Assembly (NCBI GenBank): GCA_947630025.1
Contig: CANRFZ010000010.1
Span: 54,000-117,999, forward strand
From: an uncultured Lachnospiraceae bacterium
Lineage (GTDB): Bacteria > Bacillota > Clostridia > Lachnospirales > Lachnospiraceae
Direction of reading: 5' to 3'
DNA: 64,000 nucleotides
The position numbers were made by a program, and so were the translations under genes. Of this stretch, positions 51,657-61,338 are shown piece after piece; positions within the stretch are counted from its first letter, which is position 1; every line of letters begins with the position of its first letter. The notes below the pieces were generated by a model. It saw only the letters and a list, made by a program, of their open reading frames with translations, was not told the origin of the DNA and did no database searches.

Positions 51657-52931
51657 ATGGAACGGATCATTTTTCATATCGATGTGAACTCCGCGTTTTT
51701 GAGCTGGAGCGCGCTGGAAAAACTGCATAACGGTTCCGAAGTGGATCTGCGCACCATCCCCGCGATCATCGGCGGCGATATGGCGAAACGCCACGGCGTA
51801 GTGCTGGCCAAATCCATTCCGGCCAAGGCTTACGGCATCTCCACCGGGGAGCCCATCGTCAACGCCCTGCGCAAATGTCCCGGCCTGACCGTGGAAATGC
51901 CCGACCACAAGCTGTACCGCAGGCGGAGCCGCGAACTGATGGAACTGTTGTCACGGTTCTGCCCCGACATCGAACAGGTCAGCGTGGACGAATGCTATAT
52001 GGACTACACGCCCATCAGCCGCCGTTACGCCGATCCCGAGACGGCGGCGCACCTGATCAAAGAACAGGTCAAAAACGAGCTGGGCTTTACGGTCAACGTG
52101 GGAATCTCCGACCGCAAAGTGCTGGCAAAAATGGCGTCGGACTTCCGCAAGCCCGATCTGGTGCACACCCTTTATTCCTATGAGATCCGGCAGAAAATGT
52201 GGCCTCTGCCCCTGTCGTCTCTGTTTATGTGCGGCCATTCCAGCGTGGAGGCGCTCCGCAATCTGGAGATTCTGACCATCGGCGATCTGGCGCAGGCCGA
52301 CCGCTCGATCATTGAACTGCACTTAAAAAGCCATGGACGGCTGCTATGGGAATATGCCAACGGCATAGACGATTCCACGGTAGTCACGACGCACGCAGAC
52401 GCCAAAGGCATCGGCAACTCCGTCACGCTCAGCGAGGACGCCGCCGACTACGAGACCGCCCACCGCGTGTTGCTATCCTTGGCGGAATCCGTGTCCCGCC
52501 GGCTGCGGGATGCAGGACAGGCCGCGTCCATGGTCAGCACTGAGATCAAATACAATACGTTCCGAAAAGTGTCCCACCAGACGACGCTGCCCCTTCCCAC
52601 CAACCAGACGGACGACATCTACCGGACGGCCTGCAGCCTGTTCGACGAGATCTGGGACAGGACGCCGGTGCGCCTGCTGGGAATCCGCTCCTCCAAGCTC
52701 ACCGGGGAAGAAGAACCGACACAACTGTCGCTTTTTGACCTGCCGGACATCGGCCAAGACAACACGACGCCTGCACCCGCCGGAACACGGAGCGGCACCC
52801 GGCTTTCCGCCGACAAGAAAAAGCAGCTCGACGCCGCCCTAGATGCCATCCGGAAGCGGTACGGACAGGACGCCGTCGTGCGCGGCAGCCTGATGCGCGG
52901 CGATCCTAAGAGACAGACAAAAAAATCCTGA
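51657..52931 (+). CDS. dinB: DNA polymerase IV (Y-family)
   Basis: 424 aa from MERIIFHIDVNSAFLSW; in-frame GTG and ATG codons 5-6 codons upstream are less likely. Error-prone translesion polymerase. Catalytic acids: D in IFHIDVNSAF and the D-E pair in QVSVDECYMDYT. Nucleotide-binding VKNELGFTVNVGISDRKVLA and the (HhH)2 region (LRNLEILTIGDLAQADRSII) follow. The little-finger domain is present, and the beta-clamp motif is probably TQLSLFDLP (QLSLF). It is convergent with hsdR, 94 nt away. Confidence 0.96.
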   Translation: MERIIFHIDVNSAFLSWSALEKLHNGSEVDLRTIPAIIGGDMAKRHGVVLAKSIPAKAYGISTGEPIVNALRKCPGLTVEMPDHKLYRRRSRELMELLSRFCPDIEQVSVDECYMDYTPISRRYADPETAAHLIKEQVKNELGFTVNVGISDRKVLAKMASDFRKPDLVHTLYSYEIRQKMWPLPLSSLFMCGHSSVEALRNLEILTIGDLAQADRSIIELHLKSHGRLLWEYANGIDDSTVVTTHADAKGIGNSVTLSEDAADYETAHRVLLSLAESVSRRLRDAGQAASMVSTEIKYNTFRKVSHQTTLPLPTNQTDDIYRTACSLFDEIWDRTPVRLLGIRSSKLTGEEEPTQLSLFDLPDIGQDNTTPAPAGTRSGTRLSADKKKQLDAALDAIRKRYGQDAVVRGSLMRGDPKRQTKKS

Positions 52932-52935
52932 GCGG

Positions 52936-53027
52936 AGCGGCAGGCCGTAAGAAAGTTGTGAAGACCGAATTTTAATTACGGCATCTGTCAGACTGGATTG
53001 GGGCAAAAGGCTACCTTTCCTGCCGCT
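52936..53027. other. Long-range inverted repeat between dinB and hsdR
   Basis: AGCGGCAGG (52936-52944) and CCTGCCGCT (53019-53027) form 9-bp perfect arms spanning the gap and the hsdR stop; CCGTAA and TTACGG form a second, inner pair. It may act as a shared terminator for the convergent genes, though no T-run is evident. Confidence 0.4.
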
Positions 53028-56000
53028 AAGCATTCCGCAAACTCTTATAAATCTCCTCCGTGAAAATCCCCAGCACTTGTCTCTTAACATCATCATTACT
53101 AAGCAACAGGGAAAAGAAGTCCTGATTCTGCGAAAGGCCCTCAATCAGCGCATCGTCGATGTCGTCAAAATAGGTAAACTCAAAATCCTTGACAGTGTTG
53201 TTCTTTGCGCTGGTTTTCAGTTTCTCGGACTTTAACAGGATGTCACGGATCTGGAGCATCGCTTTGACCGCCACATCATTATCATAGCTCTTTCCCATGC
53301 GGCTATTGATTTCGGCGATGATCTCCGACAACCGTTCTTCTTTCGCCGGTGTCAAACCGAAACTCTCCGCTGTCGGGAGCTTGACAATCGGTTGTGCCAC
53401 AAGGTCGGATTTGGTATGCTCGTCCGTTTTCTTTTGCACAAAATTAGTCGCTTTGATTTTGCCATCGAGATTGTACCCGCCGCCGGGATGCTTGATATTG
53501 ATGTACGCCATCAGGCAGGTCATAAAATTGTATTTCTTGTGCAGCTCCACGTCCTCAAAACAAGAGACTTGAAGCAGGAACTCATAGAACCGAATGAAAT
53601 GGCGCATGAGAGCGACGATCTCATGCTGCTTCAAAAGGTCGTATGCCTCTATCATGTTCTTTGAACGTTTGAAATAGAACGTGAGCTTCTGCTTATCCTT
53701 GGCATCGATCTTTTCCTTGTATAGCAGGGTATTTGCCTTTTCAATGTCATCCGGGTCAAGGATCGTATATGCGTCAATTTTAGCTTCAAGATCATAAATC
53801 GCCGTAGGCGTTACGGAATTGGACAAAAGCGTGGTGGTGTAATACGGCGCAAAGGCATCCATGATGTCCTTGTAACTATTCACAAAATCCAGCACAAAAG
53901 TCTTTTTCTCAAAGGGTGGGCAGATGCGGTTGAGCCGAGAGAGAGTCTGCACTGCCGACACACCTTTCAGCTTTTTCAGCACATACATGGCGCAGAGCTT
54001 CGGCTGGTCGAATCCTGTCTGATACTTATTCGCTACCAGCAGAACTTGATAATCATCCTTATCAAATTCCTTTGTGAGCCGATCCTCAGGAAAACCGTTC
54101 ATGGACGTCTCGGTGTACTCCGTATCGTCATCGGGCAGCCTCACTTTGCCCGAAAAAGCTACAAGCGCCTTGATGTCTGTATATCCTTTTTTCTTTGTAT
54201 AGTTCTCGAAAGCCTGACGATACTTGACCGCACCTTGACGGGAGGCGGTGATGACCATCGCTTTGGCCATGCCGCCAAGCTCCGGCATGACGGATGCGCG
54301 GAAATGTTCTACGATCACCTCCACCCGCTGAGAGATGTTCGTCTCGTGCAGTTCTACAAAGCGGGCAATCTGCCGCTTGGCATCCGCCGTCTTGCAGCAA
54401 GGATCTTCTTCAATTTCCTTGTTGATCTGATAGAATGTCTGATAGGTGATGTAATTTTGGAGCACATCGAGGATAAAGCCCTCCTCGATAGCCTGCTTCA
54501 TGGAATACACATGGAACGCCTCGCGCTGCCCCTTTGTGTTGAGGCGTCCGAAAAGTTGTATCGTTGTGGGCTTCGGGGTGGCGGTGAACGCGAAAATTGA
54601 CACATTGGCCTGCTTACCGCTGCGTCTAATTTCATCGGTAATGATATCCTCTACGTCGCCATAATTCTGTTCCCCTGCCCCGAGAGATTGCGTTACGGCA
54701 GCCATATCCTTACCCGCCGTGGAGGAATGTGCTTCGTCAATAATGACGGCAAACCTTTTATTTTTCAGTCCCTTTACGCTATCCACGATATAGGGAAACT
54801 TCTGTATCGTAGTAGCGATGATTTTCGTATTGCCGTTCAACGCAATAGCAAGATCAGTGGAATTACACTTGTCATCCATAACACGGATAAGCCCCGCCTT
54901 ATGTTCCAGTCCCAAAATTGCTTTCTGAAGCTGACGGTCTACCACCACGCGGTCCGTGACGATAACTACATTGTCGAAGATAATCTTGTCCTCTGCATCA
55001 TGGAGCGAGGTCAGACGGTGCGCCAGCCACGCGATGGAGTTCGTTTTGCCGGAGCCTGCGCTATGCTGGATGAGATAATTCTGCGCGGTGCGGTTTTCCC
55101 GCACATCCGCCAGAAGTCTGCGTATCACATCAAGTTGATGGTATCGCGGGAAGATGATATTTTCAGACTTCTTGATTTTTCCGGTCAGCTCATCCTCTTT
55201 TTCCTTTGTCTCGATGAAAACAAACTTGCCAAGAAGATCAAGAACGGTGTCTTTTTTCAGAATATCTTCCCACATATAAGAGACGCTATACCTATCCTTG
55301 AAGGTCGGATTGCCCGCCCCGGCATTTACGCCCTCGCCGTTGCCCATGTTGAACGGCAGAAAGAAAGTGGCATCTCCCGCCAGCTTTGTGGTCATGCAGA
55401 CCTGCTCCAGATCCATCGCAAAATTCACAAGACATCCGGCTTTGAAAAGAAATAGCCGAGTCTTCGGATTGCGCTCGGTGCGGTACTGGTAGATAGCATC
55501 CTGATAGGACTGCCCGGCAGCGTTGCACTTGAGTTCAAAGGACATGATGGCAAGACCGTTGAGGAAGATCACAAGGTCGATGCGTTCCTTGTCGCTTGCC
55601 CAGACTTCCTCCATGACCGAAAACACATTCTTTTCATATTTTGCCAGCAGCTCCTTGTTGAACGCAGTAGCAGGCTTCGTATACATCAGCTCCAATTTCA
55701 TGTTGGAAAGTTCCACGCCGTGCCGCAGGAGATTCAACAGGCTGCCACGCGCTTTTGTCGCCTCAGCATTGATAAAACCAGCGAGGGTATCCTCCAGCTT
55801 GTCCTTGTAAATTTTCCGCAGAGCGTCCATCGTTTCCGGCTGGGTAGACCAGAGGAATTGGAACAATAGCTCCCGATCCATCGCAAAATTCCCGTCAAAA
55901 TAGGCTGCTTTGCGGATGACGTAGCCGTTGTCCTCAGAGAGACGCTCCATGATATAATGCTGATATTCTTTCTCAGAAAGAATTGGTCCATGCAGTAAGC

Positions 56001-56073
56001 GCTTCTTATAGGCAGTTACCCGCTTCTCCTGATGATCCGCTCTGTTTTGAAATTCCATATCATTATCATTCAT
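53026..56073 (-). CDS. hsdR: Type I restriction enzyme, R subunit
   Basis: 1015 aa from MNDNDMEFQNRAD; GGAGG lies 10 nt upstream. ATP-driven translocase and endonuclease. The N-terminal nuclease motif is D...ELK in IDLVIFLNGLAIMSFELKCN. Helicase motifs follow: Walker A HSAGSGKTNSIAWLAHRL, DEAH box VIIDEAHSS, FAFTATPKPTTIQLFG, and motif VI-like LSRLNRICPPFEKKTFVLDF. The C-terminal HsdM-binding helical domain ends with EIYKSLRNA. The start overlaps the nuclease gene by 8 nt. Confidence 0.95.
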   Translation of the reverse strand: MNDNDMEFQNRADHQEKRVTAYKKRLLHGPILSEKEYQHYIMERLSEDNGYVIRKAAYFDGNFAMDRELLFQFLWSTQPETMDALRKIYKDKLEDTLAGFINAEATKARGSLLNLLRHGVELSNMKLELMYTKPATAFNKELLAKYEKNVFSVMEEVWASDKERIDLVIFLNGLAIMSFELKCNAAGQSYQDAIYQYRTERNPKTRLFLFKAGCLVNFAMDLEQVCMTTKLAGDATFFLPFNMGNGEGVNAGAGNPTFKDRYSVSYMWEDILKKDTVLDLLGKFVFIETKEKEDELTGKIKKSENIIFPRYHQLDVIRRLLADVRENRTAQNYLIQHSAGSGKTNSIAWLAHRLTSLHDAEDKIIFDNVVIVTDRVVVDRQLQKAILGLEHKAGLIRVMDDKCNSTDLAIALNGNTKIIATTIQKFPYIVDSVKGLKNKRFAVIIDEAHSSTAGKDMAAVTQSLGAGEQNYGDVEDIITDEIRRSGKQANVSIFAFTATPKPTTIQLFGRLNTKGQREAFHVYSMKQAIEEGFILDVLQNYITYQTFYQINKEIEEDPCCKTADAKRQIARFVELHETNISQRVEVIVEHFRASVMPELGGMAKAMVITASRQGAVKYRQAFENYTKKKGYTDIKALVAFSGKVRLPDDDTEYTETSMNGFPEDRLTKEFDKDDYQVLLVANKYQTGFDQPKLCAMYVLKKLKGVSAVQTLSRLNRICPPFEKKTFVLDFVNSYKDIMDAFAPYYTTTLLSNSVTPTAIYDLEAKIDAYTILDPDDIEKANTLLYKEKIDAKDKQKLTFYFKRSKNMIEAYDLLKQHEIVALMRHFIRFYEFLLQVSCFEDVELHKKYNFMTCLMAYINIKHPGGGYNLDGKIKATNFVQKKTDEHTKSDLVAQPIVKLPTAESFGLTPAKEERLSEIIAEINSRMGKSYDNDVAVKAMLQIRDILLKSEKLKTSAKNNTVKDFEFTYFDDIDDALIEGLSQNQDFFSLLLSNDDVKRQVLGIFTEEIYKSLRNA

Positions 56074-57289
56074 AGGCGTCTCCCTCCGTTTCTTTTTGCA
56101 TATTGAGCTTAAACGTTTCCTCTGCAATCTCAATTTGCTGCCTGATTTGTTCAGCGGTTGGCAGATACTCCTGAATTTCTTTGATTTTTACATTGTTATA
56201 AGTGGCGACTCCCATGGGTGTTGTAATCCCCTCAAAAGCTAACTGCACTTCCGTCCGATCCATATCCTTACAGATCAAAAGTCCGATGGAAGGATTATCA
56301 CTGTCTCGACGGATCAGTTCATTTACTGCATTTACATAAAAATTGAGCTTGCCGGCAAATTCCGGCTCAAACGGTTTTACTTTCAATTCTATCACGACAT
56401 AGCATCTCAGATAGATATGATAGAAAAGCAGGTCAATTTTCCGGGTTTTACCGGAAATAATCATTTCCTTTTGTCTTCCAACGAATGCCCAGCCATCGCC
56501 TAATTCCAGCAGAAATCTTGTCATTTGCTGCTCTATGGCATCTTCCAGCGCAGTTTCGTTGTATTCCTCGGAAAGACTGATAAATCCCAGATCATAATTT
56601 CCTTTGAGCAGTTCCTGTGCCAGTTTGCCCTGAGGAGCAGGAAGCTGCACACCAAAATTTGTAACCGCCGATCCAATGGCATGATACATATCAGCGCGGA
56701 TGCAATTATCCAGCGCACTGCGACTCAGACCTTTATCAATTGTGCGCTGAATATAGAATAAAGCCTCCTCAACACTTTTACATTTCGTTATGATTAAAAT
56801 ATGGTGTCCCCACGGAACATAACTAAAGAAAAGCGGAAAAGAAATTTCTCCAACAGACTGCTGGAGTGTTTCTTCCTGCAGTGGTGTTCCAATCTGCTGA
56901 AGCCGGAAGAAATTTGCCTGCGTAATTTCTCCAACAAGTTGTTGGATTTTTTCTTCACCCAATGAAGCCGAATAGAATTGATACCATTTTTTCATGTACC
57001 AGAGATTCGATGTACTGAATCCCTTAACATTGGGAAATTCTGCCTGTAGATCAAGACTGACCTGTTCAACGATTCCCTTGCCCCATTTTTCTTCGGCACG
57101 TCTGATGACAAGATCTCGACCGAGCCGCCAATTAAAAAGAAGCTGCTCGGAATTTACTTGGACGGCAGCTTTTATCTGCGCATTACGAAAACGTTGTTTG
57201 ATTTCGTGCATCCACTGAACATACTCACTATCAATGTTTACATTCCGGGAATGCACGACTGTAAGAGTTTCATTTGACGGATTCGTCAT
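56066..57289 (-). CDS. DUF1016 (YhcG-type) PD-(D/E)XK nuclease
   Basis: 407 aa from MTNPSNETLT at 57289, with GAGGTG about 8 nt upstream; a frame extension to 57361 is rejected. The N-terminal DUF1016_N helical part (WMHEIKQRFRNAQIKAAVQV; GRDLVIRRAEEKWGKGIVEQ) leads to a nuclease core with KIDLLFYHIYLRCYVVIELK, a PD-(D/E)XK pattern, and FAGKLNFYVNAVNELI. The gene overlaps hsdS by 20 nt and hsdR by 8 nt, so it is embedded in the restriction operon. It may add a nuclease or RNA/DNA-binding function to the type I system, or be a hitch-hiker. Confidence 0.9.
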   Translation of the reverse strand: MTNPSNETLTVVHSRNVNIDSEYVQWMHEIKQRFRNAQIKAAVQVNSEQLLFNWRLGRDLVIRRAEEKWGKGIVEQVSLDLQAEFPNVKGFSTSNLWYMKKWYQFYSASLGEEKIQQLVGEITQANFFRLQQIGTPLQEETLQQSVGEISFPLFFSYVPWGHHILIITKCKSVEEALFYIQRTIDKGLSRSALDNCIRADMYHAIGSAVTNFGVQLPAPQGKLAQELLKGNYDLGFISLSEEYNETALEDAIEQQMTRFLLELGDGWAFVGRQKEMIISGKTRKIDLLFYHIYLRCYVVIELKVKPFEPEFAGKLNFYVNAVNELIRRDSDNPSIGLLICKDMDRTEVQLAFEGITTPMGVATYNNVKIKEIQEYLPTAEQIRQQIEIAEETFKLNMQKETEGDAYE

Positions 57290-58541
57290 CAGAGCGCACC
57301 TCTTTCTTTCCTGTGACATACTCGAAAATAAGGGACTTCCTGTAACTGTCCAATGTCTCAAGCTGATTTATTTTGTCTTCTATTACCGCATTTGTTTTAG
57401 CGATTATTTCATCGATATATTTTACGATAGCCTTTTGCTCGGTTATGGGAGGTACAGGATATAAAAGCTCTGACAGTTTGTTCCAGCGCAAATCACAGGA
57501 ACGAACGCGAATCCCTGTTGCCATCGCAAGAAATACATCACTGTACGCCATGCTGCGAAGATAATACATGATGTACCGCTTGTCCTGCTTGGTATCAAGC
57601 ACATTCAAAACTGGGGACGCTTTGCCCCTTGAATCGGAGATGCCTATAGAACCGGCAAATCCGTCCATACCATGTACGACCAAATCTCCAACATCGACAC
57701 CCTGATACCCGATTTCTTTATCGGACATGGTAAACCCATCTTCACGTCTGTTGCTACGGAGCGTAACCTCACCATCTCGGAAACAGGTGATAACACCATC
57801 GTCCTCCCGCACAGGCTTTTGGAGATATTTCAATATGTACTTACCGCGAATGATTTCCCAATGCGCCGGCATCCTGCCTATCCACTCAATGCCGCTATCC
57901 TTCATCTCTGCATCGGGGTTAAGCCCCTTTGTAACCGCCTCGGTGATGACGGAACGTTTATACTGCTCCAATATGTCAATCTGCGCCTGAATGTCGGTGG
58001 TCAGCGCGTCAATTTCGGCGCATTTGGCATCGAGGAAAGCGGCGATAAGGCGTTGTTCAGATAATGGGGGTAGAGCAATTAAACACTGCAACAACCATGG
58101 TGCAAAGATATTGCGTTGAATAGTTCCAACACCCCTTGAAGAGGTCTCATATTGCTGAACCATACTTCCATCTCTCAGTGCAAAGTCCATATATTTGGGA
58201 TCACAACTATTGCTCATCGAAAATACAAAATATGCAGGGCTGATTATCCCGTTAAATCGTGAAACACCAACAGAGCCTCTCCAAGCCTGCTGATTATTCA
58301 AAACAAAGTCGCCAAGATATACATTCTGATAATTTGATAAATCTGCGCTGGGCTTATGCACCTGCATTCCAGAAGAATCTGCATAAGATATTACACCTTT
58401 ATCAAGGTATACCGATAGAAGCTCTCTGTCGCCAGTATTCTTTTCGCTACGAAGGGATAATAGAGTTTTCAATTTTTGCACAGTCCAGTTTTCCGGGATT
58501 AAGCCAAAGCTCTTTATTCCGCTGTCTTTCATTTTTCGCAT
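57270..58541 (-). CDS. hsdS: Type I restriction enzyme, specificity subunit
   Basis: 423 aa from the ATG at 58541 (GAGG 8 nt upstream); a GTG three codons earlier overlaps the previous stop. Two target-recognition domains each followed by a conserved helix: ALPPLSEQRLIAAFLDAKCA after the first and PVPPITEQKAIVKYIDEIIA after the second. The repeated beginnings FGLIPENWTVQKLKTLLSL and WIGRMPAHWEIIRGKYIL mark each half. It sets the bipartite DNA target of the HsdM/HsdR complex. The recognition sequence cannot be read from the protein. Confidence 0.94.
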   Translation of the reverse strand: MRKMKDSGIKSFGLIPENWTVQKLKTLLSLRSEKNTGDRELLSVYLDKGVISYADSSGMQVHKPSADLSNYQNVYLGDFVLNNQQAWRGSVGVSRFNGIISPAYFVFSMSNSCDPKYMDFALRDGSMVQQYETSSRGVGTIQRNIFAPWLLQCLIALPPLSEQRLIAAFLDAKCAEIDALTTDIQAQIDILEQYKRSVITEAVTKGLNPDAEMKDSGIEWIGRMPAHWEIIRGKYILKYLQKPVREDDGVITCFRDGEVTLRSNRREDGFTMSDKEIGYQGVDVGDLVVHGMDGFAGSIGISDSRGKASPVLNVLDTKQDKRYIMYYLRSMAYSDVFLAMATGIRVRSCDLRWNKLSELLYPVPPITEQKAIVKYIDEIIAKTNAVIEDKINQLETLDSYRKSLIFEYVTGKKEVRSDDESVK

Positions 58542-58546
58542 TTCTT

Positions 58547-59152
58547 TCACCTCACGAACAACGCAACCAGCGCAAGTATCATCGCTATCAATGCTATGAC
58601 CGCAGACAAGATAGATAGCAGATAGTTTCTATCTGTCATTTTTTCAATTTCAAATCCCGCAATACGAAAAATTCGTCCTAACATAATGGAAGGAAGTGCA
58701 TACAAGAGCGGTATAAGTGAGAAGGCAAAGGCTTTTTGCTCAAATGAGTAAATGCCAGCTACAACTAAACCGATTGTCAGCAGAAAAATCAACAGCCTGA
58801 TAGAACTAAACAACAAAGCCAATGCAAACTGCAAAATGCCAAAGGTAGCTTTGTCTCCCTGTGCCTCTTTTCGGCTAAGAAACATTATTTTGAAAAAAGC
58901 CACAATGTTATTCCGCCACCGATGCAGGATTTTTGTTATGCAATTCTCATTTGTATAGGTCTTTTGCCCCAATACGTTTAGCCATTCTTGTTGCTGTTCC
59001 CCTGATAACTTTTCCTGCTCATTTTTACGCAGAACCTCTGCTTCTTGTTGAGCATGAACGATTGCCTCAGCAAGTTTCTTATAGTCGAAAGCTTGCCCTT
59101 GAGTGTTCAGTGTTACAGGCGGTGTGTTTTTAGAACTTTTTTTCTTTCCCAT
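58547..59152 (-). CDS. Membrane protein embedded in the type I restriction operon
   Basis: 201 aa, no family recognised. A soluble Lys/Gln/Glu-rich N-terminal half with a coiled-coil-like segment (AIVHAQQEAEVLRKNEQEKL) is followed by four hydrophobic helices (IRLLIFLLTIGLVVAGIYSF; FAFSLIPLLYALPSIMLGRI; YLLSILSAVIALIAMILALV). It lies between hsdM (10 nt away) and hsdS (5 nt away) on the same strand, thus in the same mRNA. It may place the system at the membrane, or be a separate abortive effector. This is not a standard type I component. Confidence 0.7.
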   Translation of the reverse strand: MGKKKSSKNTPPVTLNTQGQAFDYKKLAEAIVHAQQEAEVLRKNEQEKLSGEQQQEWLNVLGQKTYTNENCITKILHRWRNNIVAFFKIMFLSRKEAQGDKATFGILQFALALLFSSIRLLIFLLTIGLVVAGIYSFEQKAFAFSLIPLLYALPSIMLGRIFRIAGFEIEKMTDRNYLLSILSAVIALIAMILALVALFVR

Positions 59153-59162
59153 GTAGCAATCC

Positions 59163-61265
59163 TCATCTGAATAGCTTCGCCACTCGCTCGGAAACGGAAA
59201 GCTCCAGCTCCATAAACCGAGCTTCCAGTTCCTCGCTGGGCGTGGGCTGCTGGTATTTGTAGAAATAACGGATGAAGGGTATCTCCGCGCCGGTCTTGAT
59301 TACGGGCTTTTTTGCGGAAAGGTTTTCCTCAAAGAACGCCTTGGCGTCCGGGATGTGGGGCAGCACCTCCCGTGCCATATAGGTGTCGATGTCTTCCTCG
59401 AATTTGACGATCTCGGTGTCCTTCGTCTCCTTGTCGTAGATGATCTCGCCCTTGCGGTCGCGCTGAATCTCCGCCTGCTTGTCCATCACAGAAAGGCCGT
59501 CCGCGATTTTTTCGAGCAGTTTTTTGTCGGCAGTCGTCTGCGCCAACGTCTTTGTCAAAACAGGCATGAATGCGTCTGGCGAGTAGAATATTTCCTCCGA
59601 TACGGCGGCCTCAAGCGCGGCGACGATGGCGTCGTAAACGAGCTTGTTGTTTATGTAACTCTCTAACTTCTTCTGATCCTTGCCGGTCAGTTCCTCCGCG
59701 TTTTCCAGCTCGGTGACCTTTGCCTCATCATAGAGTGCGGACAGACTCCCTTTGGAGAGCATGGCGGAAATGCGTTCCTGCGTGATGGCATAGCTGCGCT
59801 GGAGGGGCTGCATCACCGTGTATTCGCGATAAATAAACTCCTCTTTTCTATAAATTTTGCAGTTCTCACTTTCCTCAAAGTCAGCGTAAAGTCGTGTGAT
59901 AGTCGAGCGATCCTCCGGAGATATTTCGTTGCGCTTGTTGCCCAGCGCCTTGCAGAGCTTGTGATAAATCTGGCTGGCATCGATGAGTTGTATCTTGCCT
60001 TTGCGCTCCTGCCGCTTGTTTTTGGACAACACCCAAATGTAGGTGGCAATACCTGTGTTATAGAAAAGATCGGTAGGCAGGGCAATAATGGCTTCGATCA
60101 GATCCTGCTCCAGCATCCAGCGGCGGATCTGGCTTTCGCCGGACGCAGTACCGCCCGTAAAGAGCGGACTGCCATTTTCGATGATGGCACAACGACCAAC
60201 AGTGTCATCCATTTTGTCAATGGCAGATTGCAGGAACAACATCTGCATATCGCCGGAGCCGGGCAGCCCTGCACCCCAGCGACCGTCAAAGCCTTTTTTG
60301 TATTCTTCATTAACCGCTTCCTCCACGCCTTCGGGCGCATCCTTGCCGCCCCATGCCTGTCCAAACGGCGGATTTTCCAAAACGAACCGCATCTTCGTAT
60401 TTCTGAAACGGTCTGCTTTCATGGTGTCTTGATAGCAGATGTTTTCCGCGTTCTGTCCCTTGATGAGCATTTCTGCAAGGCACATGGCATAGGATTCCGG
60501 GTTGATCTCCTGCCCGAACAACCGCACGTCTGCGGTGGGATTGTACCGCTTGATGAAGTTGTATCCCGTGGAGAGCATACCGCCTGTGCCGCACGCCTGA
60601 TCCAGTATGGTAATAACTTTCCCGTCGTCGAAAATGTCGTCGCAGCCCTCGGCCAGCAGAATGTTAACCATAAGTTTGATGATGTCGCGCCCGGTGTAAT
60701 GGTCACCGGCCTCGGCATTCTCAGAAAATTTGCGGATCAGTTCCTCAAAAATATATCCCATCTTCACATTGTCGATGGTGTGCGGATCGAGGTCAAGTTC
60801 GGAGAACGCCTTGACTACGGAAAGCAGCCTGTTGTTCTTGTCCATCTTGTCGATCTGCTTATAGAAATCAAGGCCGCGTTCGTTGGAGGAAATAATCTCC
60901 TGCACATTTGGAGAGAAACCTTGAATGTAACTTTTGAAATTAGCGGCGAGGTGATCCGAGTCATTCACCAGCTCCGCCAAATCATACCGGCTCGTGTTAT
61001 AAAACGGGAAGCCGGAGATTCGATACATCGCCTTCGCAGGAAAAGAAGGGTTCTTTTCAGACTGCTCCACAACCGCTTTTTTTGTAGGAGCAAGAGCACA
61101 CTCAAAACGCCGGATGATCGTCATAGGGATAATAACATCTTTGTATTTATCGCTCTGATACGGCCCACGCAGTTTGTTTGCGATAGACCAGATGAAGTTT
61201 ACTTCCGTGGTAACATCAACCGGTGAATCATCCCACATCGCGTCAATGATTGCTCTGTCAGCCAT
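59163..61265 (-). CDS. hsdM: Type I restriction enzyme, DNA methyltransferase subunit
   Basis: 700 aa. N6-adenine methyltransferase of the type I complex. The helical N-terminus contains NFIWSIANKLRGPYQSDKYK. The SAM-binding motif is LDQACGTGGMLSTGY (221-235) and the catalytic motif IV is LENPPFGQAW (NPPF, 298-301). A long C-terminal helical region and a late coiled part (RFMELELSVSERVAKLF) interact with HsdS. GAGG lies 8 nt before the start. It is the first gene of the operon hsdM-membrane protein-hsdS-DUF1016-hsdR. Confidence 0.96.
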   Translation of the reverse strand: MADRAIIDAMWDDSPVDVTTEVNFIWSIANKLRGPYQSDKYKDVIIPMTIIRRFECALAPTKKAVVEQSEKNPSFPAKAMYRISGFPFYNTSRYDLAELVNDSDHLAANFKSYIQGFSPNVQEIISSNERGLDFYKQIDKMDKNNRLLSVVKAFSELDLDPHTIDNVKMGYIFEELIRKFSENAEAGDHYTGRDIIKLMVNILLAEGCDDIFDDGKVITILDQACGTGGMLSTGYNFIKRYNPTADVRLFGQEINPESYAMCLAEMLIKGQNAENICYQDTMKADRFRNTKMRFVLENPPFGQAWGGKDAPEGVEEAVNEEYKKGFDGRWGAGLPGSGDMQMLFLQSAIDKMDDTVGRCAIIENGSPLFTGGTASGESQIRRWMLEQDLIEAIIALPTDLFYNTGIATYIWVLSKNKRQERKGKIQLIDASQIYHKLCKALGNKRNEISPEDRSTITRLYADFEESENCKIYRKEEFIYREYTVMQPLQRSYAITQERISAMLSKGSLSALYDEAKVTELENAEELTGKDQKKLESYINNKLVYDAIVAALEAAVSEEIFYSPDAFMPVLTKTLAQTTADKKLLEKIADGLSVMDKQAEIQRDRKGEIIYDKETKDTEIVKFEEDIDTYMAREVLPHIPDAKAFFEENLSAKKPVIKTGAEIPFIRYFYKYQQPTPSEELEARFMELELSVSERVAKLFR

Positions 61266-61338
61266 TTCTTTTACCTCATTTCTGTCATGGTGAAAACCTT
61301 TCCCGATTAGGCAGAAGCCGCCATGTTCCCATAGCAGC

